A stretch of DNA of 64,000 nt from assembly GCF_001953885.1 (NCBI RefSeq), contig NZ_MQUS01000013.1, positions 62,001 to 126,000 of the forward strand, given 5' to 3'. The notes beneath the pieces were generated by a model. That model was not told the DNA's origin, searched no databases, and was given only the letters and a program-made list of their open reading frames with translations. Every line of letters begins with the position of its first letter. Position 1 is the first letter of the stretch. The DNA is from Streptomyces sp. IMTB 2501. Lineage in GTDB: Bacteria > Actinomycetota > Actinomycetes > Streptomycetales > Streptomycetaceae. Shown one piece after another: positions 37,046-45,273 of this stretch. Made by a program: the position numbers and the translations under genes.

Positions 37046-38688
37046 GCGGCGCCGTCGGCACTCCGGCCGTGGGAGGCTTCACCGGTTTCAGCGGCTCGGC
37101 CCAGTCCATGTCGCTGATCGCCTTCTCCACCGTCGCCACGGTCACCCTGCTGCTGTGTGTGATGACCGGCCCCGACCACGACGACCTCGACGAGTTCTAC
37201 ACCGGTTACAGCTCCCTGTCCCCGCTGCGCAACGGCCTCGCCATCGCCGGCGACTACATCTCCGCGGCCACCGTCCTCGGTACCGGCGGAGTGATCGCCC
37301 TGTGCGGCTACGACGGTGTCGTCCTCGCCCTCAGTACGGCGCTGTCGCTGATGCTGCTGATGTTCCTGCTGGCCGAACCGCTGCGCAACGCGGGCCGGTT
37401 CACGATGGGCGACGCGCTGGCCCGTCGGCTGCCGGGCCGCTGTGTGCGCATCACGGCCTGTGCGGTGACGATCGCCGCGCTGCTGCCGCTGATGCTGGTC
37501 CAACTCGCCGGAACCGGGCAGCTGATGGCGTTCATCCTGGGCTTCTCCAACGCGTCGCTGAAGACCGCATGCGTCGTGGGACTCGGCGCCCTGATGATCG
37601 CCTACGCGGCGATCGGCGGCATGAAGGGCACCGCGCTCATCCAGATCCTGAAGATCGTGATGCTGGTCGGTTCGGGCGCCGTGGTCGCCGTGCTGATCCT
37701 GCGCCGCTTCGACTGGGACCCGGGCGCCCTGTTCGCCGCCGCCTCGCGGCAGAGCGGGGCCGGGCCGGCTTTTCTGCGCTCCGGTCTGCAGTTCGGCACC
37801 GGGCCGAGGTCCCGGCTCGACATGGTCGCCTCGGAGTTGACCGTGGTACTCGGCGGCGGCGTCCTGCCGCACATCACCATGCGCATGTACACCGCCTCCA
37901 GCGCCCGCCAGGTGCGCCGCTCGATGTCCTGGGCGGTGTCGATCGTCGCCCTGTTCGTGCTGGTCATCACGGTGGTCGGGTTCGGCGCCACGGCCCTGGT
38001 GGGGCGTTCCGTGATCGCGGGCGCCGATCCGCAGGGCAACACCGCGTATCTGCTGGGCTCGCGGGCGGCGTTCGGCGCCGACGTGTCCACGGCGGAGACC
38101 TTCCTGTTCACCATGGTCACGACCGCGATCTTCCTGACCCTGCTCGCCTCGGTCGCCGGGATGATCCTCGCCTGCGCCAACTCCCTCGCCCACGACGTGT
38201 TCGCCGCGCGCGTGCAGGAGATGCCGGCCCGGCGCGAGATGGCGCTGGCCCGCGTGTCGGCGCTCGCCATAGGGGTGCCGACGATCCTGCTGGCCACGCT
38301 CGTGCAGCACCACAGCCTGCAGCCCCTGGTGACGCTCTCCTTCTGCCTGGGCGCCTCGGCCATCGCGCCCGCCCTGGTGTACGGGCTCTTCTGGCGTCGC
38401 TACACCCGCAGCGGGCTGCTGGCCACGCTGATCGGGGGCTCGCTGACCGTGCTGCTGCTCATGCCGGGCACCAACCTGGTCTCCGGCTCCCCCGTCTCGG
38501 CCTTCCCGCACGCCGACTTCAACTGGTTCCCCTTCACCACCACCGGCATCGTCTCCATCCCCGCCGGCTTCTTCTTCGGCTGGCTCGGCACGGTCGCCTC
38601 GGGCCGAGCCAAGGCGGAACAGCAGCGCCGCCAGTACGAGGCGGTGGAGGGGTGGATCCTGGCGGGCGCGGCGCGGAAGGGGGGTTGA
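37042..38688 (+). CDS. Sodium:solute (acetate/pyruvate-type) symporter
   Basis: A 548-residue SSS-family transporter with about 13 helices. Family features: DEFYTGYSSLSPLRNGLAIAGDYISAATVLG, the YAAIGGMKGTALIQILKIVMLVG segment, and VVLGGGVLPHITMRMYTASSARQVRRSM. The layout matches ActP/MctP-type acetate or short monocarboxylate uptake systems. ATG 37042 overlaps the DUF485 gene stop (ATGA), so the pair is translationally coupled. Substrate range is inferred from family only. A GC-rich repeat patch follows. Confidence 0.9.
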   Translation: MSGAVGTPAVGGFTGFSGSAQSMSLIAFSTVATVTLLLCVMTGPDHDDLDEFYTGYSSLSPLRNGLAIAGDYISAATVLGTGGVIALCGYDGVVLALSTALSLMLLMFLLAEPLRNAGRFTMGDALARRLPGRCVRITACAVTIAALLPLMLVQLAGTGQLMAFILGFSNASLKTACVVGLGALMIAYAAIGGMKGTALIQILKIVMLVGSGAVVAVLILRRFDWDPGALFAAASRQSGAGPAFLRSGLQFGTGPRSRLDMVASELTVVLGGGVLPHITMRMYTASSARQVRRSMSWAVSIVALFVLVITVVGFGATALVGRSVIAGADPQGNTAYLLGSRAAFGADVSTAETFLFTMVTTAIFLTLLASVAGMILACANSLAHDVFAARVQEMPARREMALARVSALAIGVPTILLATLVQHHSLQPLVTLSFCLGASAIAPALVYGLFWRRYTRSGLLATLIGGSLTVLLLMPGTNLVSGSPVSAFPHADFNWFPFTTTGIVSIPAGFFFGWLGTVASGRAKAEQQRRQYEAVEGWILAGAARKGG

Positions 38689-39038
38689 GAGGGGGTGTGG
38701 GCGCCGGGGCGTGCGGAAGCGCTCCGCGCGGGGTGTACGGGAGCGGTCCGGCGCGGGGTGTACCGAAGCCGCCCCGCACAAGACGCACGGGGGAACCGCC
38801 CGGCACGGGGTGTACCGAAGCCGCCCCGCACAAGACGCACGGGGGAACCGCCCGGCACGAGACGTGCAGGCTCGCGGGCGCGAGGCATACGGGAGCGTGC
38901 GGGCACGGGCGCACAGGAGCGTGCGGGCGCGGGCGTGCAGGCTCGCGGGCGCGGGCGTGCAGGAGAGAGTGGGTGCCGGGCGTGAAGGTGCTCGCACGCG
39001 GGGCCGTTGGGGTGGTTGGATCGGGATGACCGGCGGGG
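38689..39038. repeat. Tandem-repeat patch, two perfect 52-bp units plus degenerate copies
   Basis: Two perfect 52-bp units lie back to back at 38755-38806 and 38807-38858, each with a GTGTACCGAAGCCG start and a CACGGGGGAACC core. A 20-bp element (CGTGCAGGCTCGCGGGCGCG) recurs at 38863-38882 and 38934-38953, and related GCGTGCGGGCGCG pieces fill the rest. No gene is convincing on either strand. It lies between the convergent symporter and coiled-coil genes and looks like slippage-generated DNA. Confidence 0.85.
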
Positions 39039-39926
39039 CTATTCCAGGACCGCTCTGCCCGTCAGCGAGATCAGGCGGCTGCGGACGTGGTCCATGTGCG
39101 CCTGCACGTCGTCCCAGGTCTCGCCGTGCTCGCGCAGCACCTGTTCCGTCTCCCCGGCGATGCGTTCCTCGCGCACGCGCGCGTCCGCGACGATTTCGGC
39201 GGCACGTGCCTGTGCCTCCTCCTGACTGCGGCGCGCGAACTCCTCGGCCTCGGCGAGGGCCCGCTCGGCCTCGGACAACGCGGCCTCGGCGAGGCTCGCC
39301 CGCTCGGCGTGCCGGGCATCCATCGCGGCGATCCGCTCGGCTTCCTCGCGCTCGGCCTCGTCCCAACGCTCGGTGTGCTCCCGGGACTGGTCGGTGAGCA
39401 TGCCGGTGGTGCGCTGCCGTACCTCGCGCAACGAGCCGAGCGCCGCTCCGCGCCCTTCTTTCACTTCGCGCCGGGCGCCGATGCGGAGGGCGTCGGCTTC
39501 GGCGCGCGCGGCGACGAGCAACTGATCGGCGTATTCGTCGGCTTCCGCGCGGAGCGCGTCCGCCGCTTCCTGCGCCTGCCGGCGCGTGTCGGCGGCGCGC
39601 GCTTCGGCCTGCGCGACCTGCTCGCTCGCTTCGCGCCGCGTGCGCTCGCAGAGGTCCGCCGCCTCGTCCAGCACATGCTGGAACAAGCCCTGTGCGCGCT
39701 CGCCGAGCGCCTCGTACGCCTGCGGTGCGATCTGGGCGACGGCCTCGCGCAACCGCGTGGCCTCCGCCTCCATGTCCTTGGCGAGCACGGTCAGCCGTGC
39801 GGCCCTTTCCCACGCGGCGTCACGGTCGTACGACAACGCCTCCAAGGTGGCGTCGACCTGATCGGGGCGGTAGCCGCGCCCCCGGGCGGTCATGAAGCCG
39901 TGGGGCGAAATCGATGCGCTGCTCAC
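39039..39926 (-). CDS. DivIVA/Scy/FilP-like coiled-coil protein
   Basis: A 295-residue protein. The N-terminus SPHGFMTARGRGYRPDQVDATLE matches the short membrane- or tip-binding motif of actinobacterial DivIVA-like proteins (SPYGFE-x-x-x-RGYDRxQVD). The rest (about 40-280) is an uninterrupted Ala/Glu/Arg coiled coil. Such proteins form cytoskeletal filaments at growing hyphal tips; Streptomyces annotations often call them 'cellulose-binding'. I chose GTG 39926 because the SP-x-GF motif belongs to the family; an ATG at 39893 would remove it. Confidence 0.85.
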   Translation of the reverse strand: MSSASISPHGFMTARGRGYRPDQVDATLEALSYDRDAAWERAARLTVLAKDMEAEATRLREAVAQIAPQAYEALGERAQGLFQHVLDEAADLCERTRREASEQVAQAEARAADTRRQAQEAADALRAEADEYADQLLVAARAEADALRIGARREVKEGRGAALGSLREVRQRTTGMLTDQSREHTERWDEAEREEAERIAAMDARHAERASLAEAALSEAERALAEAEEFARRSQEEAQARAAEIVADARVREERIAGETEQVLREHGETWDDVQAHMDHVRSRLISLTGRAVLE

Positions 39927-40182
39927 CTTGGGAACCCCTCTCCACCGGACATACACGACACGACGATTTCGCGCATATCTTGATAGATCGGGCGTAAGTG
40001 TTCATAACGCGACACTCCGGAGTCACAACGTGCTCGAAATCCCGCACTTCGCGATCGGCGTGAAGAGGGGGCCGCTCACCCCCTCTCCTCAAGGGTGACG
40101 GCCGTACTCCGAACGGGCACCGCCCGCCCGGGAAGGCAGGGCAGGACGCATCGCCCCCACCCCGAAGCCGCCGGAAACGGCA

Positions 40183-40230
40183 CCGGCCCGTCGTGTCCTC
40201 CACACGCGCGTGGAGGACACGACGGGCCGG
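40183..40230 (-). terminator. 48-bp near-perfect palindrome, terminator of the SUKH-4 gene
   Basis: A perfect 20 bp stem (40183-40202 with 40211-40230), extendable by one pair, lies 17 bases after the stop at 40247. It is the longest hairpin in the window. Confidence 0.85.
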
Positions 40231-40246
40231 TATCCGGGCGGTGTGC

Positions 40247-43200
40247 CTACAGCAGCCCGTCCCACATCTGTTCCAGCAGCACCGACCACCAGCTCTCCGG
40301 CGAGCCGAGCGCCGCCGGGTCCAGGGCGGCCAGCTGCGCCTGGAAGTCGACGGTCCAGCGGCCGGCCTGCTCCTGGTTCAGCCCATACCGCAGGCGCCAC
40401 ATCCGGCCCAGCAGCGCCAGGCAGCGCGCGAACTCCGGCAGCCCGGTGTTCACGAACTGCGGCGGCACCGGAGCCCCGCCCGGCCCCGCCTCGACGGGCA
40501 CGGCCACGATGTTCGCCGTCCCGTACTGCACACAGATCGCCCTGCCGAAGTCGGTGCCCATGACGAGGTACGAGCCCGCGTCCGACGCCGGCTGCACCCC
40601 GCGCTCGGCCGCCAGCTCCGCCAGCGTCGGCACCGGACGGCCCGGCTGGGCCTGCGCCCAGAAGAACGGCCCCGTGTCCAGCGGCAGGCCGGCCACGACC
40701 AGCGTGTGCGCCACGATCGGCGGCACGCCCTGCCGCGACACCGCCTGCTGGTCGAACCGGAAGATGCCCGGCCCGAACGCCGCCGCCAGCTCCTGCGCGA
40801 TGCCCTCCGGCGGGACCGGAGGCGCGGCCTGCACCGGCGGCAGCGGCGCCCGCACCGGCGCGGGCCGCGCGGGCCCGTCCGCCACCTGGTGCAACTCGCC
40901 CTGGTGCGCCAGCAACTGCCGCATGCCCTGCTGCCGGCTCGCGTGGTCCATGCCGTACGGCGCGATGCTCGTGATCCGCGCCTGCGGCCACTGCTCCCGG
41001 ATCATCCGCGCGCAGTAGGCGCCCGGCAGCTCGCACGACTCCAGCTCCGTGTGCAGCTCCAGCACCTGGTCCGACGGCACGTTCATCGCCCGCAGCTCGT
41101 GGAAGATCTGCCACTCCGGGTGCGGCGTACCCGGCGCCGTACGCCGGATCAGCTGCTGCTCCGAACCGTCCTGCGCGCGGTAGCGCAGCACAGCCTGATA
41201 ACCCGGACCGACCGTCGGCTGCCCCTGCTGGGGATACCCGTACGCCGGCGGCTGCCCCGGCACGGGCGCGCCCGGCGGCATCGGCTGCGGTGCACCCGGG
41301 GCGCCCGGCGGTATACCGGGGGCGCCCGGAGCGCCGAGTGCGCTGGGGGCGGGCGGCGGCGGAGGTGCGCCGGGACCGGTCACGGGGGGCGCGGCCAGCA
41401 TGGTCTCCGCCTGGTGCACAGCCCCGCGCCCGCCCCCTGGAGCACCAGGGGCGCCAGGCGCGCCCGGACCGGCGGGGACGCTCGGCGACTGCGGCGCGCC
41501 GGGGAAACCGGGCCCCGCGGGAGCACCCGGAGGCTGCGGTGCGCCAGGCGCGGGCGGCATACCCGGGGCGCCCGGAGCCATGGGCGCCCCAGGCGGGTTC
41601 GGCATGCCCGGAGCACCCGGACCGCCCTGCACACCCGGCGCACCCGGGGTGCCCGGCGGCTGCGGCATGCCCCCGCCCAGCTGGCTGGGATCGGCCAGCA
41701 CCGTGGCCGCGTGGTGCACGTTGCCCGGAGGCCCGGCAGGCGGTTCGGGGGCACCCGGAGCGTTCGGCGCGCCCGGCGCCTGCGCCCCTTCCGCACCACC
41801 CGGACCAGTCGGCGCGCCCGCACCACCCTGTCCCTCGGGCCCCTCCGGCCCGAGGGCCGACATCAGCTGCGTCGGCACATACCCACCGGCGGACCCACCC
41901 GGCGCGGGCGGCGGCGCACTGCCCGGGCGCGCGCCCGGCATGCCAGGGGCACCCGGCGGCGGAGGCGGCGCCCCCACGCCACCGCGCGCCTTCTTCGGCG
42001 GCGGCGCCGCCTTGCTGGTCGCGGCATCCGCGATGTCACCCGCGTTGGGCGCGAGCGGGCGCGCGGGCGCGCCCGGGTCGGCCTGAGGCTGCGGCGCCCC
42101 CGGCGCACCGCCCGGCGCCTGCGGGTAGCCGTAACCCGGAGCGGGCTGCGGAGCGCCAGGCCCCTGCGGATAGCCGTACGTGGGGGCGGCCGGGGGCGGC
42201 GGGGGCGTGCTGCCCTGCGGCGCGCCCGGTGTACCGGGAACAGCGGGGGGCGGGAGCGGAGCGCCGGGCGCCGCCTGCGGATATGCGGGTACACCCGGCG
42301 GAGGCGTGCCGGGAGCTGCCGACGGCTGCGGATAGCCGTACGGCGGCGTGCCGGGCGGCGGAGGAGGCGCACTGCCCTGCGGAGCGCCCGGCGCGGGCGC
42401 AGCATCAGGCGCCCCCGGCGCACCACCAGGGGCGGACGAGCCACCCGGCGCGCCCGCCGGGAAGCCCTGCGAGCCCGGCGCGCCCGGCGTGTTCGCAGGA
42501 TCGAGCGCCGGCGCGACCGCCGTCCGCGGCAGCTGGCTGCCCCCCGACATCAACGCCGTCTTCGCCTCCGGCGTGCTCGCCGGCGGCCGTGGAGCCTCGG
42601 CTCCGGGATCACTCAGCGGCGGCGCGAACACCGTCGCGGGAAGCGGCACGGAACGGTCGTCCTCACCCGGGCCCGCGTTCGTGTCGGTACCGGCCCAGGG
42701 CGTCGCCCCCACCGGCACATCCGCAGGCGGCGCATCCCCGGGACCAGGCGCCCCGGGCACGCCCGGCGCACCCGAACCGCCCTGCGACCCACCGAGCGCC
42801 CCGGAGCCCCCGGACACCCCAGGCGCCCCCGAAGCCCCCGCCGGCACCCCGGCCTGCGTCTCCGCCAGCCCCGCCCCACCGGACGAAGCCCCGACACCGA
42901 CACCGGCCGCCCCCGCACCAGCGGCAACACCAGCACCGGAACCCGCACCCGAAGCACCTCCACCGGCACCAGCACCGGCACCGGTGCCGACCCCGGCCCC
43001 CGGACCGCCCTCGCCCTCCGGCCGCCGGTCACCCCCGATGCCCAGCTTGTCCGCCGCCTCCTGAAGCCACTGCGGAGGAGTCAGCAAGAACGACGTCTGA
43101 TTCAGGTCCATCCGGGCAGCCGCCGGCGCCGGAACCGCGTCCCGCGACTCATCGGCACGGCCGTACTCCTCCTCGTACCGGCGAATCACCTCACCCACCG

Positions 43201-43414
43201 GCAGACCGGGCCACAGCGTCGCCTCCCCACTGTCCCGGGCAATCACCAACCGCTGCGCGCCCGCGTCCGAACGCGGACCCTCCGCCCGGTCCTCGCCCCA
43301 CACCACGAAACCCAGCTCGAACTCCCGCACCCGCACCTCACGATGCTGGTACGTGGGCACGTCACCGTTGATCCACTCCTCGGCGCGCTCCTGCGCCTGC
43401 GCGTAGGTCACCAT
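40247..43414 (-). CDS. Multi-domain protein: Imm35-like, low-complexity, deaminase-like, SUKH-4
   Basis: A 1055-residue protein without signal or membrane segment. Residues 1-90 (EEWINGDVPTYQHREVRV ... LPVGEVIRRYEEEYG) resemble Imm35/YrhB immunity domains. Residues about 130-745 are low-complexity Gly/Ala/Pro (GAPGAPG runs) with a repeated VH-x-A-x-T-(V/M)-L motif. Residues about 750-835 look like a nucleic-acid deaminase: His-Pro-Glu at 765-767, HTE at 788-790, and Cys794/Cys801 in SCELPGAYC, then ITSIAPYG. Residues about 850-1055 resemble SUKH-4. Homologues are common in Streptomyces. ATG 43414 lies 10 bases after the next gene's stop, so they form an operon. Function unknown; toxin-like and immunity folds share one chain. 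Confidence 0.8.
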   Translation of the reverse strand: MVTYAQAQERAEEWINGDVPTYQHREVRVREFELGFVVWGEDRAEGPRSDAGAQRLVIARDSGEATLWPGLPVGEVIRRYEEEYGRADESRDAVPAPAAARMDLNQTSFLLTPPQWLQEAADKLGIGGDRRPEGEGGPGAGVGTGAGAGAGGGASGAGSGAGVAAGAGAAGVGVGASSGGAGLAETQAGVPAGASGAPGVSGGSGALGGSQGGSGAPGVPGAPGPGDAPPADVPVGATPWAGTDTNAGPGEDDRSVPLPATVFAPPLSDPGAEAPRPPASTPEAKTALMSGGSQLPRTAVAPALDPANTPGAPGSQGFPAGAPGGSSAPGGAPGAPDAAPAPGAPQGSAPPPPPGTPPYGYPQPSAAPGTPPPGVPAYPQAAPGAPLPPPAVPGTPGAPQGSTPPPPPAAPTYGYPQGPGAPQPAPGYGYPQAPGGAPGAPQPQADPGAPARPLAPNAGDIADAATSKAAPPPKKARGGVGAPPPPPGAPGMPGARPGSAPPPAPGGSAGGYVPTQLMSALGPEGPEGQGGAGAPTGPGGAEGAQAPGAPNAPGAPEPPAGPPGNVHHAATVLADPSQLGGGMPQPPGTPGAPGVQGGPGAPGMPNPPGAPMAPGAPGMPPAPGAPQPPGAPAGPGFPGAPQSPSVPAGPGAPGAPGAPGGGRGAVHQAETMLAAPPVTGPGAPPPPPAPSALGAPGAPGIPPGAPGAPQPMPPGAPVPGQPPAYGYPQQGQPTVGPGYQAVLRYRAQDGSEQQLIRRTAPGTPHPEWQIFHELRAMNVPSDQVLELHTELESCELPGAYCARMIREQWPQARITSIAPYGMDHASRQQGMRQLLAHQGELHQVADGPARPAPVRAPLPPVQAAPPVPPEGIAQELAAAFGPGIFRFDQQAVSRQGVPPIVAHTLVVAGLPLDTGPFFWAQAQPGRPVPTLAELAAERGVQPASDAGSYLVMGTDFGRAICVQYGTANIVAVPVEAGPGGAPVPPQFVNTGLPEFARCLALLGRMWRLRYGLNQEQAGRWTVDFQAQLAALDPAALGSPESWWSVLLEQMWDGLL

Positions 43415-43424
43415 CGCCTGAAGC

Positions 43425-44435
43425 TCACTCCCCCACCGGGCCGGACGACGCCGAGCCGGCAGACACCGGAACGACATGGGCGAAACCGCCATCGACCATC
43501 AGATTCGCCACCGTCTCCAACTCCGGTGGATTCCCCGCCAACCGCGACAGAAAGGCGTCGAAGTCATCACCGCACGGCAGCAGCAGACGCTCCACCCGCT
43601 CCGCCGGCAACCACGACGGATCCACGTCACGCACATCGTCGTACGCACAGAACCACACCGAACCCGGCCGCTCGCCCCTCACCTTCACCACGAGCAACCC
43701 GCCCTGCACGAACGCCACCCCGAGATAGTCCTTCGTCAGGTGGTCACGCAGACACTTGTTGACGTACACCAGGTCGTTCACGGCCGCCTCGTCCCGCACC
43801 GTGAAGAACGGCTGGTCCACCAGCAGACCCAACTCGGCGACCAGCGCCGCACCCACCGGCGCACAACCGCCCGCCGCCTTCAGGAACGAACGGTACCCAC
43901 CCGGAAGCCGGTAGCCGAGATCCTCCTCGACCCCCTGCACCTGCGCCTCCGTCACCGCCACACCCGACTTCGGCAGCCCGAAATGCGCCGGCCGCGTCTC
44001 CTGCAACGGCCGCGTACCGCGCTTGCCGTGATCCACCGGCGCCGTAGCGATCCCACCGTGATGCCGCAGCAGCGCCTTCACCTCGACCGGAATCAACTCC
44101 AACCGCCGCGTACCGGCCACGTGATGCCACGTCCAGCCGTGCGGCGTCGCCACATCCGGCACCGTGTCCCACAACTCGTGCCGCTCCGCCGCCAACGCAG
44201 CGTTCGCCGACACATAGTCCGTCAGCCGCAGCTCGTCCACGCCGAACCCGTCCGGCGGCTCGGCGATCTCCACCGCCACACGCGCGTACGGAGCAAAATC
44301 CGGGTAACCACGCTCGTCGACACGTACCCCTCTCGGGTGACGCGCCGCACGGACCGGATCCGGGAAGTGCACAACCTGCCCGGCATAGGCCGCGTTCGGC
44401 GGCGCGGCTTGCTGCCCGAGCCGACCTGTCGTCAT
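43425..44435 (-). CDS. WHH-nuclease-like / SUKH (SMI1-KNR4) fusion protein
   Basis: A 336-residue cytosolic protein. Residues about 20-70 carry a VHFPDPVRAARHPRGVRVDERGYPDFAPYA segment typical of the region before HNH/WHH toxin nucleases. Residues 97-128 follow the WHH pattern: TPHGWTWHH (Trp103-His104-His105), LELIPVEVK, RHHGG. The usual His of the (L/I)VP-x-x-x-H step is Lys120 here, so activity may be lost. Residues about 145-320 are a SUKH/SMI1-KNR4 immunity-type domain (VEEDLGYRLPGGYRSFLKAAGG ... DDVRDVDPSWL). It is the first gene of the minus-strand pair; a promoter GTGACC-17-TAGGCT is upstream. Confidence 0.82.
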   Translation of the reverse strand: MTTGRLGQQAAPPNAAYAGQVVHFPDPVRAARHPRGVRVDERGYPDFAPYARVAVEIAEPPDGFGVDELRLTDYVSANAALAAERHELWDTVPDVATPHGWTWHHVAGTRRLELIPVEVKALLRHHGGIATAPVDHGKRGTRPLQETRPAHFGLPKSGVAVTEAQVQGVEEDLGYRLPGGYRSFLKAAGGCAPVGAALVAELGLLVDQPFFTVRDEAAVNDLVYVNKCLRDHLTKDYLGVAFVQGGLLVVKVRGERPGSVWFCAYDDVRDVDPSWLPAERVERLLLPCGDDFDAFLSRLAGNPPELETVANLMVDGGFAHVVPVSAGSASSGPVGE

Positions 44436-44498
44436 GGCGGTAGCCCCCTGCGGCGTTCTCTCTGGCCTCAATCGGCGGTGTCGATCGCGGATGGCGAC

Positions 44499-44527
44499 AG
44501 CCTATGCGGTACACGAACCCCGGTCAC
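44499..44527 (-). promoter_or_regulatory. Promoter of the WHH-SUKH / SUKH-4 operon
   Basis: Minus strand: GTGACC (44527-44522), a 17-base spacer and TAGGCT (44504-44499) make a good vegetative promoter about 57 bases before the start codon. The rest of the 264-bp divergent gap holds no clear promoter for the plus-strand pair. Confidence 0.5.
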
Positions 44528-44699
44528 CGGCCCACCGCATCCCCAGGAAAACCACCCCTCCGCTTCCGTCACCAGCCGTCACCCCACCGTGACGACCTGC
44601 CCCGACTAGGGCGTGTCGCACCGCCCCAGCTTCCGCACAGGCCACGGCATTTGGCACCCTGTGTCCTTCGAGGGGATGCCCGGGGAGGGAAAAACGATC

Positions 44700-45215
44700 A
44701 TGAATACCTTGCGAACCGGAGGTACCGACGTGCGGGCCGGCGACCCCCGCATCGGCTGGAGCGGCACCGACACACCCCCCGCCCCCACCCTGCGCCACCG
44801 CCGCGACGGCATCCTGCCCACCGTCGCCGCCGCCCTCTCCGTCCGCGGCGCCACCCTCACCGGCACCGCCGCCCGCAGCGACCAACCCCCACCCCTGCAC
44901 CCCCTCGTCCAGGACTTCCTCGACACCCTCACCAGCGGCGAACGCGACCGCTTCACCGGCCGCTGCGCCGAAACCATCCTCATCTCCCGGCACATCACCG
45001 CAGCCGACGCCACCCGCAGCAAACGCGCCGCCCGAAAACCCATGACCAACGGCGAAGCCCGCAAAACCCTCAAACACGCCAAACTCACCGCCCGCCGCAT
45101 ACGCGAGGACGGCGACCCCCTCCACGGCAGCTTCGCCACCCCCTGCCGCGCCTGCACCGCCCTCAGCGCCCACTTCGGCGTCCGCATCGTCGACCCCACG
45201 GCAACCGACGGCTGA
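44700..45215 (+). CDS. YwqJ-type nucleic-acid deaminase domain protein
   Basis: A 171-residue protein. The deaminase zinc-site motifs are visible: Cys89-Ala-Glu91 in GRCAETILISR and Pro148-Cys149-x-x-Cys152 in TPCRACTALSAHFGV, with a helical insert between them. This is the pattern of the YwqJ deaminase family found as toxin tips in polymorphic-toxin systems. There is no secretion signal or toxin-delivery domain. GTG 44730, with a perfect GGAGGT seven bases upstream, is an equally good start. It is followed 58 bases later by a SUKH-3 gene, the immunity family usually paired with such deaminases. Confidence 0.85.
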   Translation: MNTLRTGGTDVRAGDPRIGWSGTDTPPAPTLRHRRDGILPTVAAALSVRGATLTGTAARSDQPPPLHPLVQDFLDTLTSGERDRFTGRCAETILISRHITAADATRSKRAARKPMTNGEARKTLKHAKLTARRIREDGDPLHGSFATPCRACTALSAHFGVRIVDPTATDG

Positions 45216-45273
45216 CCACCACCGTCCACCCCAGTACCACCCGCCGGCACGACACACGACGAACGAAGGGCAG

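Noticed and set aside
38755..38953. CRISPR array
   Set aside because: The 52-bp units abut with no spacers and no cas genes are present.
36820..39813. 997-residue minus-strand frame across the symporter and repeat patch
   Set aside because: It is antisense to the symporter and passes through the tandem repeats; the end part is an out-of-frame reading of the coiled-coil gene.
40400..42900. Collagen-like Gly-X-Y protein
   Set aside because: GAPGAPG runs occur but the triplet register breaks constantly, and the protein has no export signal, so a flexible linker is a better reading.
40193..43762. 1189-residue plus-strand frame over the SUKH-4 gene
   Set aside because: Arg/His-rich shadow of the low-complexity Gly/Ala/Pro region; the minus frame carries the Imm35-like, deaminase-like and SUKH-4 motifs.
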